Part shown: positions 5,598-10,766 of the stretch, piece after piece
Position numbering within the stretch: position 1 is the first letter of the stretch
How the letters are laid out: the number at the start of each line of letters is the position of its first letter
Source of the DNA: DATKWV01 sp035529405
Lineage (GTDB): Bacteria; Planctomycetota; Phycisphaerae; Sedimentisphaerales; Anaerobacaceae
Assembly: GCA_035529405.1 (NCBI GenBank)
Contig: DATKWV010000201.1
Location: 1-10,766 of the forward strand
Direction of reading: 5' to 3'
DNA length: 10,766 nt
The notes under the pieces: generated by a model
What the model saw: only the letters and a program-made list of their open reading frames with translations
What the model was told of the DNA's origin: nothing
Database searches by the model: none
Position numbers and translations under genes: made by a program

Positions 5598-6049
5598 AAC
5601 TGGCTGCTGCCGGCAGTGCCGCTGGTATTGTTGCTGTTTAATCGTTTTACCCGCCGCTTGATTTTTTCCAGTGTCTTGTAAACCTGGTAATACGTCAGGT
5701 TCCGCTTTACGGCGATTTTTCGTATCGCAAGGCCCAGCAGAAAACTGTCCTTTGCCATGTCCATTTCGTCTGGGGTAAATTCGTCTCTGTTTTTAAGGCA
5801 GATTATGTAAGGCCCGTCAGTGATTCGTTTTGTAATGTTGTATATTCTTCGGGCGATATATCCATGGCTGACACCCGCCAGGGCGGCCATTTGACGCAAG
5901 CTGTTGCCGTTTTCGAGATACATGGTCATCAAAAGCCGGTCTTTGCCGCTGAGCAGATTGACCCTCCTGGCAAGCAAATCGAGCCTGTCACGGTAACATC
6001 TTTTGACTCCGCGGTGCTGGTCGGAAATGTTCTCATGAACCTGTTTCAT
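5594..6049 (-). CDS. Sigma-region-4-like helix-turn-helix protein (first gene of the cassette)
   Basis: A 151-residue basic protein with two predicted helix-turn-helix segments. The first (33-77) reads Leu-Leu-Ser-Gly-Lys-Asp-Arg, Met-Tyr-Leu-Glu-Asn-Gly, Leu-Arg-Gln-Met-Ala-Ala-Leu-Ala-Gly-Val-Ser-x-x-Tyr-Ile-Ala-Arg-Arg-Ile. This is the arrangement of sigma70 region 4 and related regulators. The second (101-137) has Leu-Ala-Ile-Arg-Lys-Ile-Ala-Val-Lys-Arg-Asn-Leu-Thr-Tyr-Tyr-Gln-Val-Tyr, another helix-turn-helix, ending in a Lys/Arg-rich helix. There is no region 2, so it is not a full sigma factor; a cassette-specific regulator or DNA-binding component is more likely. GTG (6052) and ATG (6049) are adjacent starts; I prefer the ATG, 6 nt after AAAGGGGG. 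It is the first gene after the promoter at 6355-6328. Confidence 0.65.
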   Translation of the reverse strand: MKQVHENISDQHRGVKRCYRDRLDLLARRVNLLSGKDRLLMTMYLENGNSLRQMAALAGVSHGYIARRIYNITKRITDGPYIICLKNRDEFTPDEMDMAKDSFLLGLAIRKIAVKRNLTYYQVYKTLEKIKRRVKRLNSNNTSGTAGSSQL

Positions 6050-6321
6050 CACAAACCCCCTTTTGTCAAGGAATCCGCCCTATCCTGCCTGAAAGAATTC
6101 CGCCACGACCTTTTCTTGTGTGGTATCGGCACCAGTGCCTTGCGTGCCGTGTGCAAAGTGCTTTTACCCCCTGCCGTAAGCTGCCGGCACCGGCCATGCA
6201 CCCGCAAAACGCAAGGCTGTGAATACCAGTACCACCAGTCAGGCTGGTTCAGGACAGGTCTTAAAACGCAGGTAATACCTGAATGTTCGAATAATCATCA
6301 CCACCCCATATTCCACTTAAG
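6050..6321 (-). promoter_or_regulatory. Structured leader of about 270 nt before the five-gene cassette
   Basis: No supported gene lies between the promoter and the first cassette gene. The stretch carries several inverted repeats: ACCAG/CTGGT (6234-6248, loop 5), GCCGG/CCGGC (6183-6194), and CGGCAC/GTGCCG (6127-6149, loop 11). In the last, GGCAC can instead pair with GTGCC at 6135-6139, so alternative folds exist. A 19-codon reading frame (ATG 6298, TGA 6241-6239) could be a leader peptide, but its ribosome binding site is poor. No known riboswitch motif was recognised. Leader-based control of the cassette is plausible but unproven. Confidence 0.4.
6269..6281. promoter_or_regulatory. Palindrome CAGGTA-n-TACCTG, possible operator
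   Basis: A perfect 13-bp palindrome with 6-bp arms and a single central base lies about 40-50 bp downstream of the expected transcription start of the cassette. The position would suit a repressor roadblock, for example autoregulation by one of the two helix-turn-helix proteins. Only one copy was noticed. It could also act as an RNA hairpin. Confidence 0.35.
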
Positions 6322-6327
6322 GGCGGT

Positions 6328-6355
6328 ATTATACCATATTGTCCGATAAAGTCAA
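6328..6355 (-). promoter_or_regulatory. Near-consensus sigma70 promoter of the five-gene cassette
   Basis: On the minus strand TTGACT (6355-6350) and a perfect TATAAT (6333-6328) are separated by 16 nt. This is 11 of 12 consensus positions, the best promoter match noticed in the window. Transcription should start near 6321. It shows that the cassette is a separate unit from the genes upstream. Confidence 0.75.
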
Positions 6356-6384
6356 GCTTTTTCTGTCTTTTATCCGCGAATTTT

Positions 6385-6405
6385 TAAAAAAGCTTTTTCG
6401 AAGCT
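6385..6405 (-). terminator. Possible intrinsic terminator before the cassette promoter
   Basis: On the minus strand AGCTT-cgaaa-AAGCT (6405-6391) is followed by a run of T (complement of the A run at 6386-6390). The stem is short and AT-rich, so termination would be weak. It lies between the orphan ORF ending at 6478 and the cassette promoter. A second, GC-rich imperfect hairpin with TCTCC/GGAGA ends near 6419-6443 and is followed by TTTT on the minus strand. Confidence 0.4.
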
Positions 6406-6477
6406 GTATGCCCAAAATCTCCCGTCGGCGGGGTCCCGGAGACATTCAATTGGCGACCACGACCATATTTTTGATTC

Positions 6478-6969
6478 TTATGACCCGGTATCCAGGCCGA
6501 AGACTATTTCTGCGATTGGTTCTTTGTCTGGCTCGGTTCCAAAATACACCGTGAATCTCGAGATGTTTCCCTCGGCGGAGGCATCCAGATGCTCTTGCGG
6601 AATTATGCAGGGAATTCTCACAAAAGCCGTGTATGCGTTGGCCCTCAGGTTGCGGATATAACCCCGGTATCTGGTTCCGTTGGCCAGGGTCATTCGAAAT
6701 TCGTACTGCCTGCCGACCGGCTTGGGTGAGGTTCTGTAATTTCCAGCGCCGCTTTTATCTTGATACCAGGGACACTGCTGCCCGCTTTGCGGTCCGTACG
6801 CATCCAGCGGATCGCAGTAATTTTGTGTCTCCAAACCGGTTACACTAAAGGATTCTATGTTTGGAATTTCCGAAAAATCCACTTCTACTGTCGCATTACC
6901 GCCGGCATACAGTACGTTGCGATTGCCCAGCCAGTAGGCAAAGACCGGGCAATATGTTCTATAATACAA
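6478..6969 (-). CDS. Hypothetical protein, uncertain start, possibly N-terminally truncated
   Basis: An open frame of up to 163 codons with protein-like composition: alternating beta-type strands rich in Val, Phe, Tyr and Arg, such as Ala-Thr-Val-Glu-Val-Asp-Phe, Tyr-Glu-Phe-Arg-Met-Thr-Leu, Tyr-Thr-Ala-Phe-Val-Arg-Ile and Phe-Thr-Val-Tyr-Phe-Gly. It also has three Cys in the middle and C-terminal part. I do not recognise the family; a small beta-sandwich domain would fit. There is no ATG near the start. The frame opens after a TAA at about 6984-6982, and the only early start is TTG at 6969, which sits inside the T run of a terminator-like hairpin with a poor ribosome binding site. Either the gene uses a rare start, or it is the 3' remnant of a longer gene cut by the repeat-rich DNA upstream. 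It is flanked by terminator-like elements on both sides. Confidence 0.45.
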   Translation of the reverse strand: MYYRTYCPVFAYWLGNRNVLYAGGNATVEVDFSEIPNIESFSVTGLETQNYCDPLDAYGPQSGQQCPWYQDKSGAGNYRTSPKPVGRQYEFRMTLANGTRYRGYIRNLRANAYTAFVRIPCIIPQEHLDASAEGNISRFTVYFGTEPDKEPIAEIVFGLDTGS

Positions 6970-6987
6970 AAAACCTGATTAAATCAG
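6968..6987 (-). terminator. Possible intrinsic terminator after the glycogen operon
   Basis: On the minus strand the perfect inverted repeat CTGATT-t-AATCAG (6987-6975) is followed by G and six T (complement of 6968-6973). With a 3-nt loop the stem is only 5 pairs, so it is weak alone; the larger stem at 7031-6990 just upstream may help. It lies about 175 nt after the last glycogen gene. Confidence 0.4.
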
Positions 6988-6989
6988 TC

Positions 6990-7031
6990 ATCCGCCGCAG
7001 AGCCTGCCCTGAGCAAGTCGAATGGGCGGAT
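6990..7031. repeat. Dispersed palindromic repeat containing CCCTGAGCAAGTCGAA
   Basis: The outer arms ATCCGCC (6990-6996) and GGCGGAT (7025-7031) enclose GCCCTGAGCAAGTCGAATGGGC (7006-7027 within the element). That core resembles a family of short intergenic repeats with CCCTGAGC-nn-GTCGAAGGG that is scattered through many bacterial genomes and often appears as a spurious peptide reading ACPEQVE. The second arm is slightly degraded here (AATGGGC). It is a non-coding repeat and only one copy is in this window. Confidence 0.6.
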
Positions 7032-7068
7032 TCCTCAATTTTGCTTTTTGCGTTTTGATTTCTGCATT

Positions 7069-7095
7069 CTCAAACTGACCATCGGTCAGTTTGAG
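7069..7095. repeat. Perfect 12-bp inverted repeat with a 3-nt loop
   Basis: CTCAAACTGACC (7069-7080) and GGTCAGTTTGAG (7084-7095) are exact complements separated by ATC. It lies 67 bp downstream of the glycogen-binding-protein gene. Neither side has a T run on the expected strand, so it is not a standard intrinsic terminator. It may stabilise the 3' end of the glycogen mRNA, or be a binding site. Confidence 0.65.
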
Positions 7096-7162
7096 TTAAT
7101 AGTTGGCTGAATTAACACCCTTCCAGATTGACCGTATTTGCCCCGCGTACCGGCGGTTGCCA

Positions 7163-7633
7163 TTACACCCCTATGGCGGTTTTGCCTGCTGTTTGTTGTA
7201 CCTGCAAAACTGAGTCTGGCTGACCATACGGATTCACTTGAGTTGCATAATTGTACGGGTCCTGCTGCCATTGGCCGTCCACGACCAGACGGTACCGATA
7301 CGTTCCTGCCGGCAGCGGCAGCTTCAGCTGCCAGACGCCGTTTTCACTGATTTTCTGCATCGGATTTCTTTCCGGCTGCCAGTTGTTGAACTCTCCCGCC
7401 ACTTCAACCGTCTGGGCTCTGGGATAAAACGCAACGAACATAACCGCATCTTCAAGCTGGTGTACACCGCAGCACTGGGCAATTTTTTCATCGATTTGAC
7501 CCGGGTCAAAGGCCTTCGCCTCGGCACCAGCCGGCATTTCAGCGGCTTCTTTGGCAGTTTTCTTCTTGAAAGCGGCTCGAGGGGCCCCGGCTTTTCTGAC
7601 GATTTTCTTTTTTACTGTTTTTGCTTTTTTCAT
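7163..7633 (-). CDS. Stand-alone glycogen-binding (CBM48/AMPK-type) protein with a lysine-rich tail
   Basis: A 156-residue protein in two parts. Residues 1-41 are a Lys/Ala-rich, probably disordered tail resembling histone H1-like tails. Residues 62-146 match the early-set CBM48 / AMPK-beta glycogen-binding domain: Val-Glu-Val-Ala-Gly-Glu-Phe-Asn-Asn-Trp (76-85), Gly-Val-Trp (99-101), Leu-Pro-Ala-Gly-Thr-Tyr-Arg-Tyr-Arg-Leu-Val-Val-Asp-Gly-Gln-Trp (107-122), then Asp-Pro (125-126) and Asn-Pro-Tyr-Gly-Gln-Pro-Asp-Ser-Val (134-142). W85 and W122 correspond to the two glucan-stacking tryptophans of AMPK beta. There is no catalytic domain, so it should target glycogen or partner enzymes to glycogen. 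It follows the GH57 gene by 18 nt, with GGAGG 5 nt before the ATG, so it is the last gene of the operon. Confidence 0.88.
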   Translation of the reverse strand: MKKAKTVKKKIVRKAGAPRAAFKKKTAKEAAEMPAGAEAKAFDPGQIDEKIAQCCGVHQLEDAVMFVAFYPRAQTVEVAGEFNNWQPERNPMQKISENGVWQLKLPLPAGTYRYRLVVDGQWQQDPYNYATQVNPYGQPDSVLQVQQTAGKTAIGV

Positions 7634-7651
7634 CGTTGCCTCCGCTTTGTC

Positions 7652-8872
7652 CTATCCACCGCTGCGGCAATCCTGGTACCTGCCGGTACCCGCCGATTCA
7701 CGGCATCGGTGCTCGAGGTTGTTCAGCACGTTCATAAAATTGATATAGGAGTCATAAGGGCAGTCAAAAGGATTGAAGTATTTGTGCACGTCACCGTCTG
7801 CAAAATATTTTGTGCACATATAGTAAAAGTGGTCGCTGGTTTGTAATTTGCGCCAGTCATTGATAATAGCAGGGTCGTTGGTGTTTTTTACCGTCTCTTC
7901 CAGCCGGTAAAGCTCGCTGAGTGCGTTTTCCTGCATACAGTTTCCCCGCCAGGCCGAGAGGTCCCGCTCGATATCGGCCCAGCTGACGGTGTGCGGAAAA
8001 TCCACCACGTCCACCGCTTCATAGCTGCTGACCACTTCGCTGGGCGTCTTAAAGTCATTGTCCGGGTGCCTGAGGATTTCATCCGGCAAGTGCCTGAGAA
8101 ACTCGAATATCCCCGTGTCCTGCCACTGGTGTTCACCGAACGTTTCGTAGTCCAAAAAAAGGTTGACAACGTAACCGCAGCCGTTGACGGCATTAATCCA
8201 GGTGCTGAACTTGTCAGCCTTCACCGGCCACTGGCACCAGTCTATATTCGAGAATCTGAACGCTATGTCGTCGCTGAGCCGGTAGTTTTTCAGCAGCAGT
8301 TTGATTTTATCGGTGCCCGGCGGGCGGTAAACAAAATTGGGGCTTCTGTAACCGAGTATATGGTCGCAGCCTTCAGCCAGTATCGCATCGAAACCGCCGA
8401 TTTGCTCGACAATACCAGGCATCGAATTATTGTATATAAGTTCGGTATTCCTGAACACGCGCGGCCTTTGGCCGAAGAGATTTTCAATTGTTCTTCTGTG
8501 GGTTTGCACCTGTTCTATGAATTCGTCCCGGCTGTAAAGAAAGCTTAGCGTATGGTAATAGGTTTCAGCCAGAAACTCCACACATCCGGTGGCCGCAAGC
8601 TGCTGGAAAGTGCCGAGCACTTCCGGCGCGTAAAGCTGTAACTGTTCGAGCAAAACTCCGGTGATGCTGTAGGCTATTTTGAATCTGCCCTCGTATTTTT
8701 TTATCAGTTCGAGCATCAGTAAATTTGAAGGCAGGTAACATTTTTTCGCCACTTTTTCGCAGATTTGCCTGTTCTTGCAGTCGTCGAAATAATTGTTGTC
8801 CGTATCGAAAACAGTGTAGTGTCTCATCCGGAAGGGCTGATGAACCTGAAAATAAAAACATACTGAAGCCAT
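7652..8872 (-). CDS. Glycoside hydrolase family 57 alpha-glucan enzyme
   Basis: A 406-residue GH57 enzyme with all the conserved regions: His-Gln-Pro-Phe-Arg (11-15), Ala-Glu-Thr-Tyr-Tyr-His (102-107), Phe-Arg-Asn-Thr-Glu-Leu (140-145) carrying the probable nucleophile E144, Leu-Asp-Tyr-Glu-Thr-Phe-Gly-Glu-His (240-248) carrying the probable acid/base D241, and Val-Ser-Trp-Ala-Asp (296-300). GH57 members include alpha-amylases, 4-alpha-glucanotransferases, amylopullulanases and branching enzymes. The length of about 400 and the C-terminal Asn-Pro-Phe-Asp-x-Pro-Tyr-Asp-x-Tyr-Ile-Asn segment are closest, by recall, to the MJ1611-like alpha-amylase group. No signal peptide is seen, so it acts in the cytoplasm, presumably on glycogen made by the enzyme encoded 25 nt upstream. 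The exact reaction cannot be settled. The start has only a weak ribosome binding site (AGCAGG), so coupling to the upstream gene is likely. Confidence 0.92.
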   Translation of the reverse strand: MASVCFYFQVHQPFRMRHYTVFDTDNNYFDDCKNRQICEKVAKKCYLPSNLLMLELIKKYEGRFKIAYSITGVLLEQLQLYAPEVLGTFQQLAATGCVEFLAETYYHTLSFLYSRDEFIEQVQTHRRTIENLFGQRPRVFRNTELIYNNSMPGIVEQIGGFDAILAEGCDHILGYRSPNFVYRPPGTDKIKLLLKNYRLSDDIAFRFSNIDWCQWPVKADKFSTWINAVNGCGYVVNLFLDYETFGEHQWQDTGIFEFLRHLPDEILRHPDNDFKTPSEVVSSYEAVDVVDFPHTVSWADIERDLSAWRGNCMQENALSELYRLEETVKNTNDPAIINDWRKLQTSDHFYYMCTKYFADGDVHKYFNPFDCPYDSYINFMNVLNNLEHRCRESAGTGRYQDCRSGG

Positions 8873-8897
8873 CTTGAACCTGCTCCATTAACACCTG

Positions 8898-10154
8898 TTA
8901 TGCCGACATTAGTGTTTGCCGGTATATTCTGTTAACCTTCGCCGCCGATTCCTCCCATCGCAGATTGTATGTCTCATACCGACCGTTTTGGCAAAGGGCG
9001 TCACGCAAAGGTCCGTATCTCAATACGGCAGCTATTTTGTTGGCCATTTCGTTTATGTCCCAGAAGTCCACTTTCAATGCGTGCCTTAGTATTTCAGCGA
9101 TACCGCTTGTTTTGCTGATTAGTACCGGTACGTTATGCTGCAAGGCCTCCAGCGGCGCAATGCCGAAAGGCTCCGAGACCGAAGGCATCACGTACAGCTG
9201 TGCCATCTGGTATATTTTGTCGACGTCGCTGCCTCGCAGAAATCGTGTAAACAAAACCTTATGACCTATCCCCAGGCCGGCTGCAAATTCAATCATCCGG
9301 TAGAGCATATCCCCGTCGCCGGCCATGACGAACTTGGCGTCTTTTGTCACTTCCAGCACCTTTTTTGCCGCCGCCAGAAAGTATTCCGGGCCCTTCTGCA
9401 TGGTAATTCGCCCCAGAAACAGCACGACCTTGTCGTTTTTGCCGACCATCGGCTGGGCGGGCGCGTTGCCTGTGTGTTCGATGCCGTTATATACCACCTC
9501 CACTTTTTCCGCTGCCACACCGTAGTGCCTGGTTATGATGTTTTTCGTGTAGTTGCTGACCGCGATTACTTTTGCAGCCGCGTGCATGCCTTCGCGTTCA
9601 ATGTCGTAGATTTTCTGGTTGACGTTTTCCCCGCTGCGGTCGAACTCCGTCGAATGAACCTGCACTATCAGCGGCTTGCCCATCGATTTAGCCACCGCAA
9701 TCGCACCCGGATAAGTCATCCAGTCGTGGGCGTGGATGATGTCAAATTCTTCGCATCGGGCAATCTCAGCCGCCTTGCCGGCGTAACGATATACCTCTGT
9801 GTAAATGTCCTGGCCGTAGTTTTCAAATTGTCCCGGCAGGGCCCATCCCGGATTGGAATGCCCGCCTGTTTTCAGGCCGGACTTTGAAAAGGGATTTTCG
9901 TATGTGCCCGAAGTGATATACGGCCGCAGTGTCGAACCGATGGTGCGAAACTTTACATGCTTAAGTTGTTCGCTGCAGCTTTTGACACCGAGTACCTTAA
10001 GATGCTCTGCATAATAGCCCGGGTTTGCTTTCGGCAGAACAAATGTAACTTCCACACCCAATTGACCCAGCGCTTTGGTAAGACCGTAACAGGCCGTACC
10101 CAAACCGCCGCTGATAAACGGCGGAAATTCCCAGCCTAACATGAAAACGTTCAT
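8898..10154 (-). CDS. GT-B glycosyltransferase, glycogen synthase-like
   Basis: A 418-residue glycosyltransferase of the GT4/GT5 type. The N-terminal Rossmann domain opens with Met-Leu-Gly-Trp-Glu-Phe-Pro-Pro-Phe-Ile-Ser-Gly-Gly-Leu-Gly-Thr (5-20), the acceptor/phosphate loop equivalent to the KTGGL motif of glycogen synthases, and has Ile-His-Ala-His-Asp-Trp (140-145). The C-terminal domain has Phe-Leu-Gly-Arg-Ile-Thr-Met-Gln-Lys-Gly (246-255; R249 and K254 contact the donor phosphates) and Glu-Pro-Phe-Gly-Ile-Ala-Pro-Leu-Glu-Ala-Leu (328-338; the EX7E pair E328/E336). The likely reaction is addition of alpha-1,4-glucosyl units from a nucleotide-glucose donor. It is about 60 residues shorter than bacterial GlgA. 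The operon context with GH57 and a glycogen-binding protein supports an alpha-glucan role. The ATG at 10154 follows AAAGGAG. Donor (ADP- or UDP-glucose) is not known. Confidence 0.9.
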   Translation of the reverse strand: MNVFMLGWEFPPFISGGLGTACYGLTKALGQLGVEVTFVLPKANPGYYAEHLKVLGVKSCSEQLKHVKFRTIGSTLRPYITSGTYENPFSKSGLKTGGHSNPGWALPGQFENYGQDIYTEVYRYAGKAAEIARCEEFDIIHAHDWMTYPGAIAVAKSMGKPLIVQVHSTEFDRSGENVNQKIYDIEREGMHAAAKVIAVSNYTKNIITRHYGVAAEKVEVVYNGIEHTGNAPAQPMVGKNDKVVLFLGRITMQKGPEYFLAAAKKVLEVTKDAKFVMAGDGDMLYRMIEFAAGLGIGHKVLFTRFLRGSDVDKIYQMAQLYVMPSVSEPFGIAPLEALQHNVPVLISKTSGIAEILRHALKVDFWDINEMANKIAAVLRYGPLRDALCQNGRYETYNLRWEESAAKVNRIYRQTLMSA

Positions 10155-10208
10155 TGCGAGCTTCTCCTTTCTGATGAGTTGCTGTCCGCTCAGGCGTTAC
10201 TTTGCTTG

Positions 10209-10391
10209 TTACCGTCTTGTCCTTACTGCCCGTATGTCTTCATCTGTCCCGCAGTCACAGCTGAGGGCTTTTGTAATTGCCCGCGCACCTGCCGGCTCAA
10301 CCGCCTTTTTTACTGCCGGAAAATTCCGCTGTTCAACCGCGTTTTCACCAAAAACTTCCTGCGTTCGGTTGCTTTGCTGATTCTGTGCCAT
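10209..10391 (-). CDS. Small protein of unknown function, first gene of the glycogen operon
   Basis: A 60-residue open frame starting Met-Ala-Gln-Asn-Gln-Gln-Ser-Asn-Arg. It is hydrophilic, without a membrane segment, with Glu/Lys/Arg along the middle, a Cys-Asp-Cys-Gly at residues 45-48 and a basic C-terminus (Arg-Thr-Arg-Arg). The ATG at 10391 follows AGGAAGGA at about 9 nt. The frame is 54 bp upstream of the glycosyltransferase on the same strand, so co-transcription is likely. I recognise no family. An alternative start at 10424 has no good ribosome binding site. It could be a real small regulator or accessory protein, or a chance frame in the operon leader. Confidence 0.45.
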   Translation of the reverse strand: MAQNQQSNRTQEVFGENAVEQRNFPAVKKAVEPAGARAITKALSCDCGTDEDIRAVRTRR

Positions 10392-10509
10392 GCGGGACGT
10401 TCCTTCCTGTGGTAAGACCTCCAAACCTCACCTTGCGGCTGAGCACTTACCGATTGAAATCATGAGTCCTTACGAACCCGTGGTGCAAATCGCGCCGTAC
10501 GTGCTGGCA

Positions 10510-10537
10510 ATGATAACGACCGGCTAATGACTGTAAA
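10510..10537 (-). promoter_or_regulatory. Candidate promoter of the glycogen operon
   Basis: On the minus strand TTTACA (10537-10532) is followed after 16 nt by TATCAT (10515-10510), 10 of 12 consensus positions. It would give a leader of about 110 nt before the 60-aa gene. The leader contains a GNRA-type hairpin CTCAgCC-GCAA-GGTGAG near 10427-10443. Found by eye, so only moderate support. Confidence 0.38.
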
Positions 10538-10556
10538 TCAGACTTGCACCTGTTTT

Positions 10557-10606
10557 CGCTATCGGGCAAAGTACCTCTGTTTTCATAAACAGATGCCCCG
10601 ATGGCG
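10557..10606. other. Long two-tier stem-loop upstream of the glycogen operon
   Basis: The arms CGCTATCGGGCA (10557-10568) and TGCCCCGATGGCG (10594-10606) pair over 12 positions with one bulged C and one G-T pair. After an asymmetric loop of 7 nt on one side (10569-10575), a second 7-bp stem TCTGTTT/AAACAGA (10576-10593) is capped by a 4-nt loop. Neither strand has a T run after it, so it is not a simple terminator. An RNA element or small RNA is possible. The rest of 10392-10766 shows no supported gene; the part beyond 10607 shows only a CCTGCAGG palindrome near 10659 and nothing else I can name. Confidence 0.45.
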
Positions 10607-10766
10607 GAGAATCAAAAAACTTCCCGGCTTTTTAAGCAACCTTGAGCGGATAAATACCTGCAGGCAACAGACTTTGCTTTTGCCGGCCGCAGCTTGCCCG
10701 GGTTAGTGAGGGTCTGTTTGGCCTTTCAGTTGGTGTCTTTTTGCAGGCCCGAAGGATGAAAATAAA

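Noticed and set aside
3039..6049. Interpretation of the cassette as a prophage remnant
   Set aside because: Only small-terminase-like and ParB-like genes have phage flavour; no integrase, large terminase, portal, capsid or tail gene and no attachment repeats are visible, and all five frames are intact.
6049..6300. Long stop-free minus-strand frame through the cassette leader
   Set aside because: It has no ATG or convincing start, is Arg/Trp/Ser-rich without domain-like pattern, and overlaps several inverted repeats; it looks like a non-coding leader.
9135..9887. 250-codon plus-strand open frame
   Set aside because: It is antisense to the well-supported glycosyltransferase gene, with no domain and unusual His/Phe/Cys-rich composition.
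10480..10570. Cobalamin-riboswitch-like string GGTGCAAGTC on the minus strand
   Set aside because: Only this short match is present; the other conserved boxes of the class are absent or strongly altered, and the downstream glycogen genes do not fit.

Overview
All well-supported genes lie on the minus strand, so transcription reads from high to low coordinates. The gene content suggests a Planctomycetota bacterium, probably of the Phycisphaerae or a relative. The basis is the glycogen module (glycosyltransferase, GH57 and a stand-alone glycogen-binding protein), the lysine-rich protein tails, the SANT/Myb-like small basic protein, strong AGGAG-type ribosome binding sites and moderate GC. This is an inference from gene style; no rRNA or other marker is present.

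Layout in transcription order. (1) 10766-7163: a glycogen/alpha-glucan operon. It has an upstream non-coding stretch with a long stem-loop and a candidate promoter, a 60-aa protein of unknown function, a GT-B glycosyltransferase of glycogen-synthase type, a GH57 alpha-glucan hydrolase or transferase, and a small CBM48/AMPK-type glycogen-binding protein with a lysine-rich tail. (2) 7162-6385: hairpins, a copy of a dispersed palindromic repeat, and an orphan ORF without a convincing start codon, followed by a weak intrinsic terminator. (3) 6355-3039: an independent transcription unit with a near-consensus sigma70 promoter, a leader of about 270 nt rich in inverted repeats, and five tightly coupled genes. 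These encode a sigma-region-4-like helix-turn-helix protein, a COG2401-type ABC ATPase, a GNAT acyltransferase, a ParB/Srx-domain protein and a small-terminase-like helix-turn-helix protein. Three of the four junctions are ATGA overlaps and the fourth has a 2-nt gap. (4) 3028-1: mltA with its own promoter, an AT-rich intergenic region with nested inverted repeats and a promoter, a small basic SANT/Myb-like protein, a flavin reductase-family protein, and the N-terminus of an AsmA-like membrane-anchored protein that runs off the window.

The most interesting system is the five-gene cassette at 3039-6049. The ABC ATPase and GNAT proteins look like the two halves of the COG2401 fusion (ABC-type ATPase fused to an acetyltransferase domain), encoded as separate adjacent genes. 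They are coupled to a ParB-like protein and two DNA-binding proteins of phage flavour, yet no large terminase, portal, capsid or integrase is visible. This fits a domesticated or mobile DNA-handling system, possibly DNA modification, segregation or packaging-derived. Function is not established by the sequence. The glycogen genes, by contrast, form a fairly conventional polysaccharide synthesis and remodelling unit.
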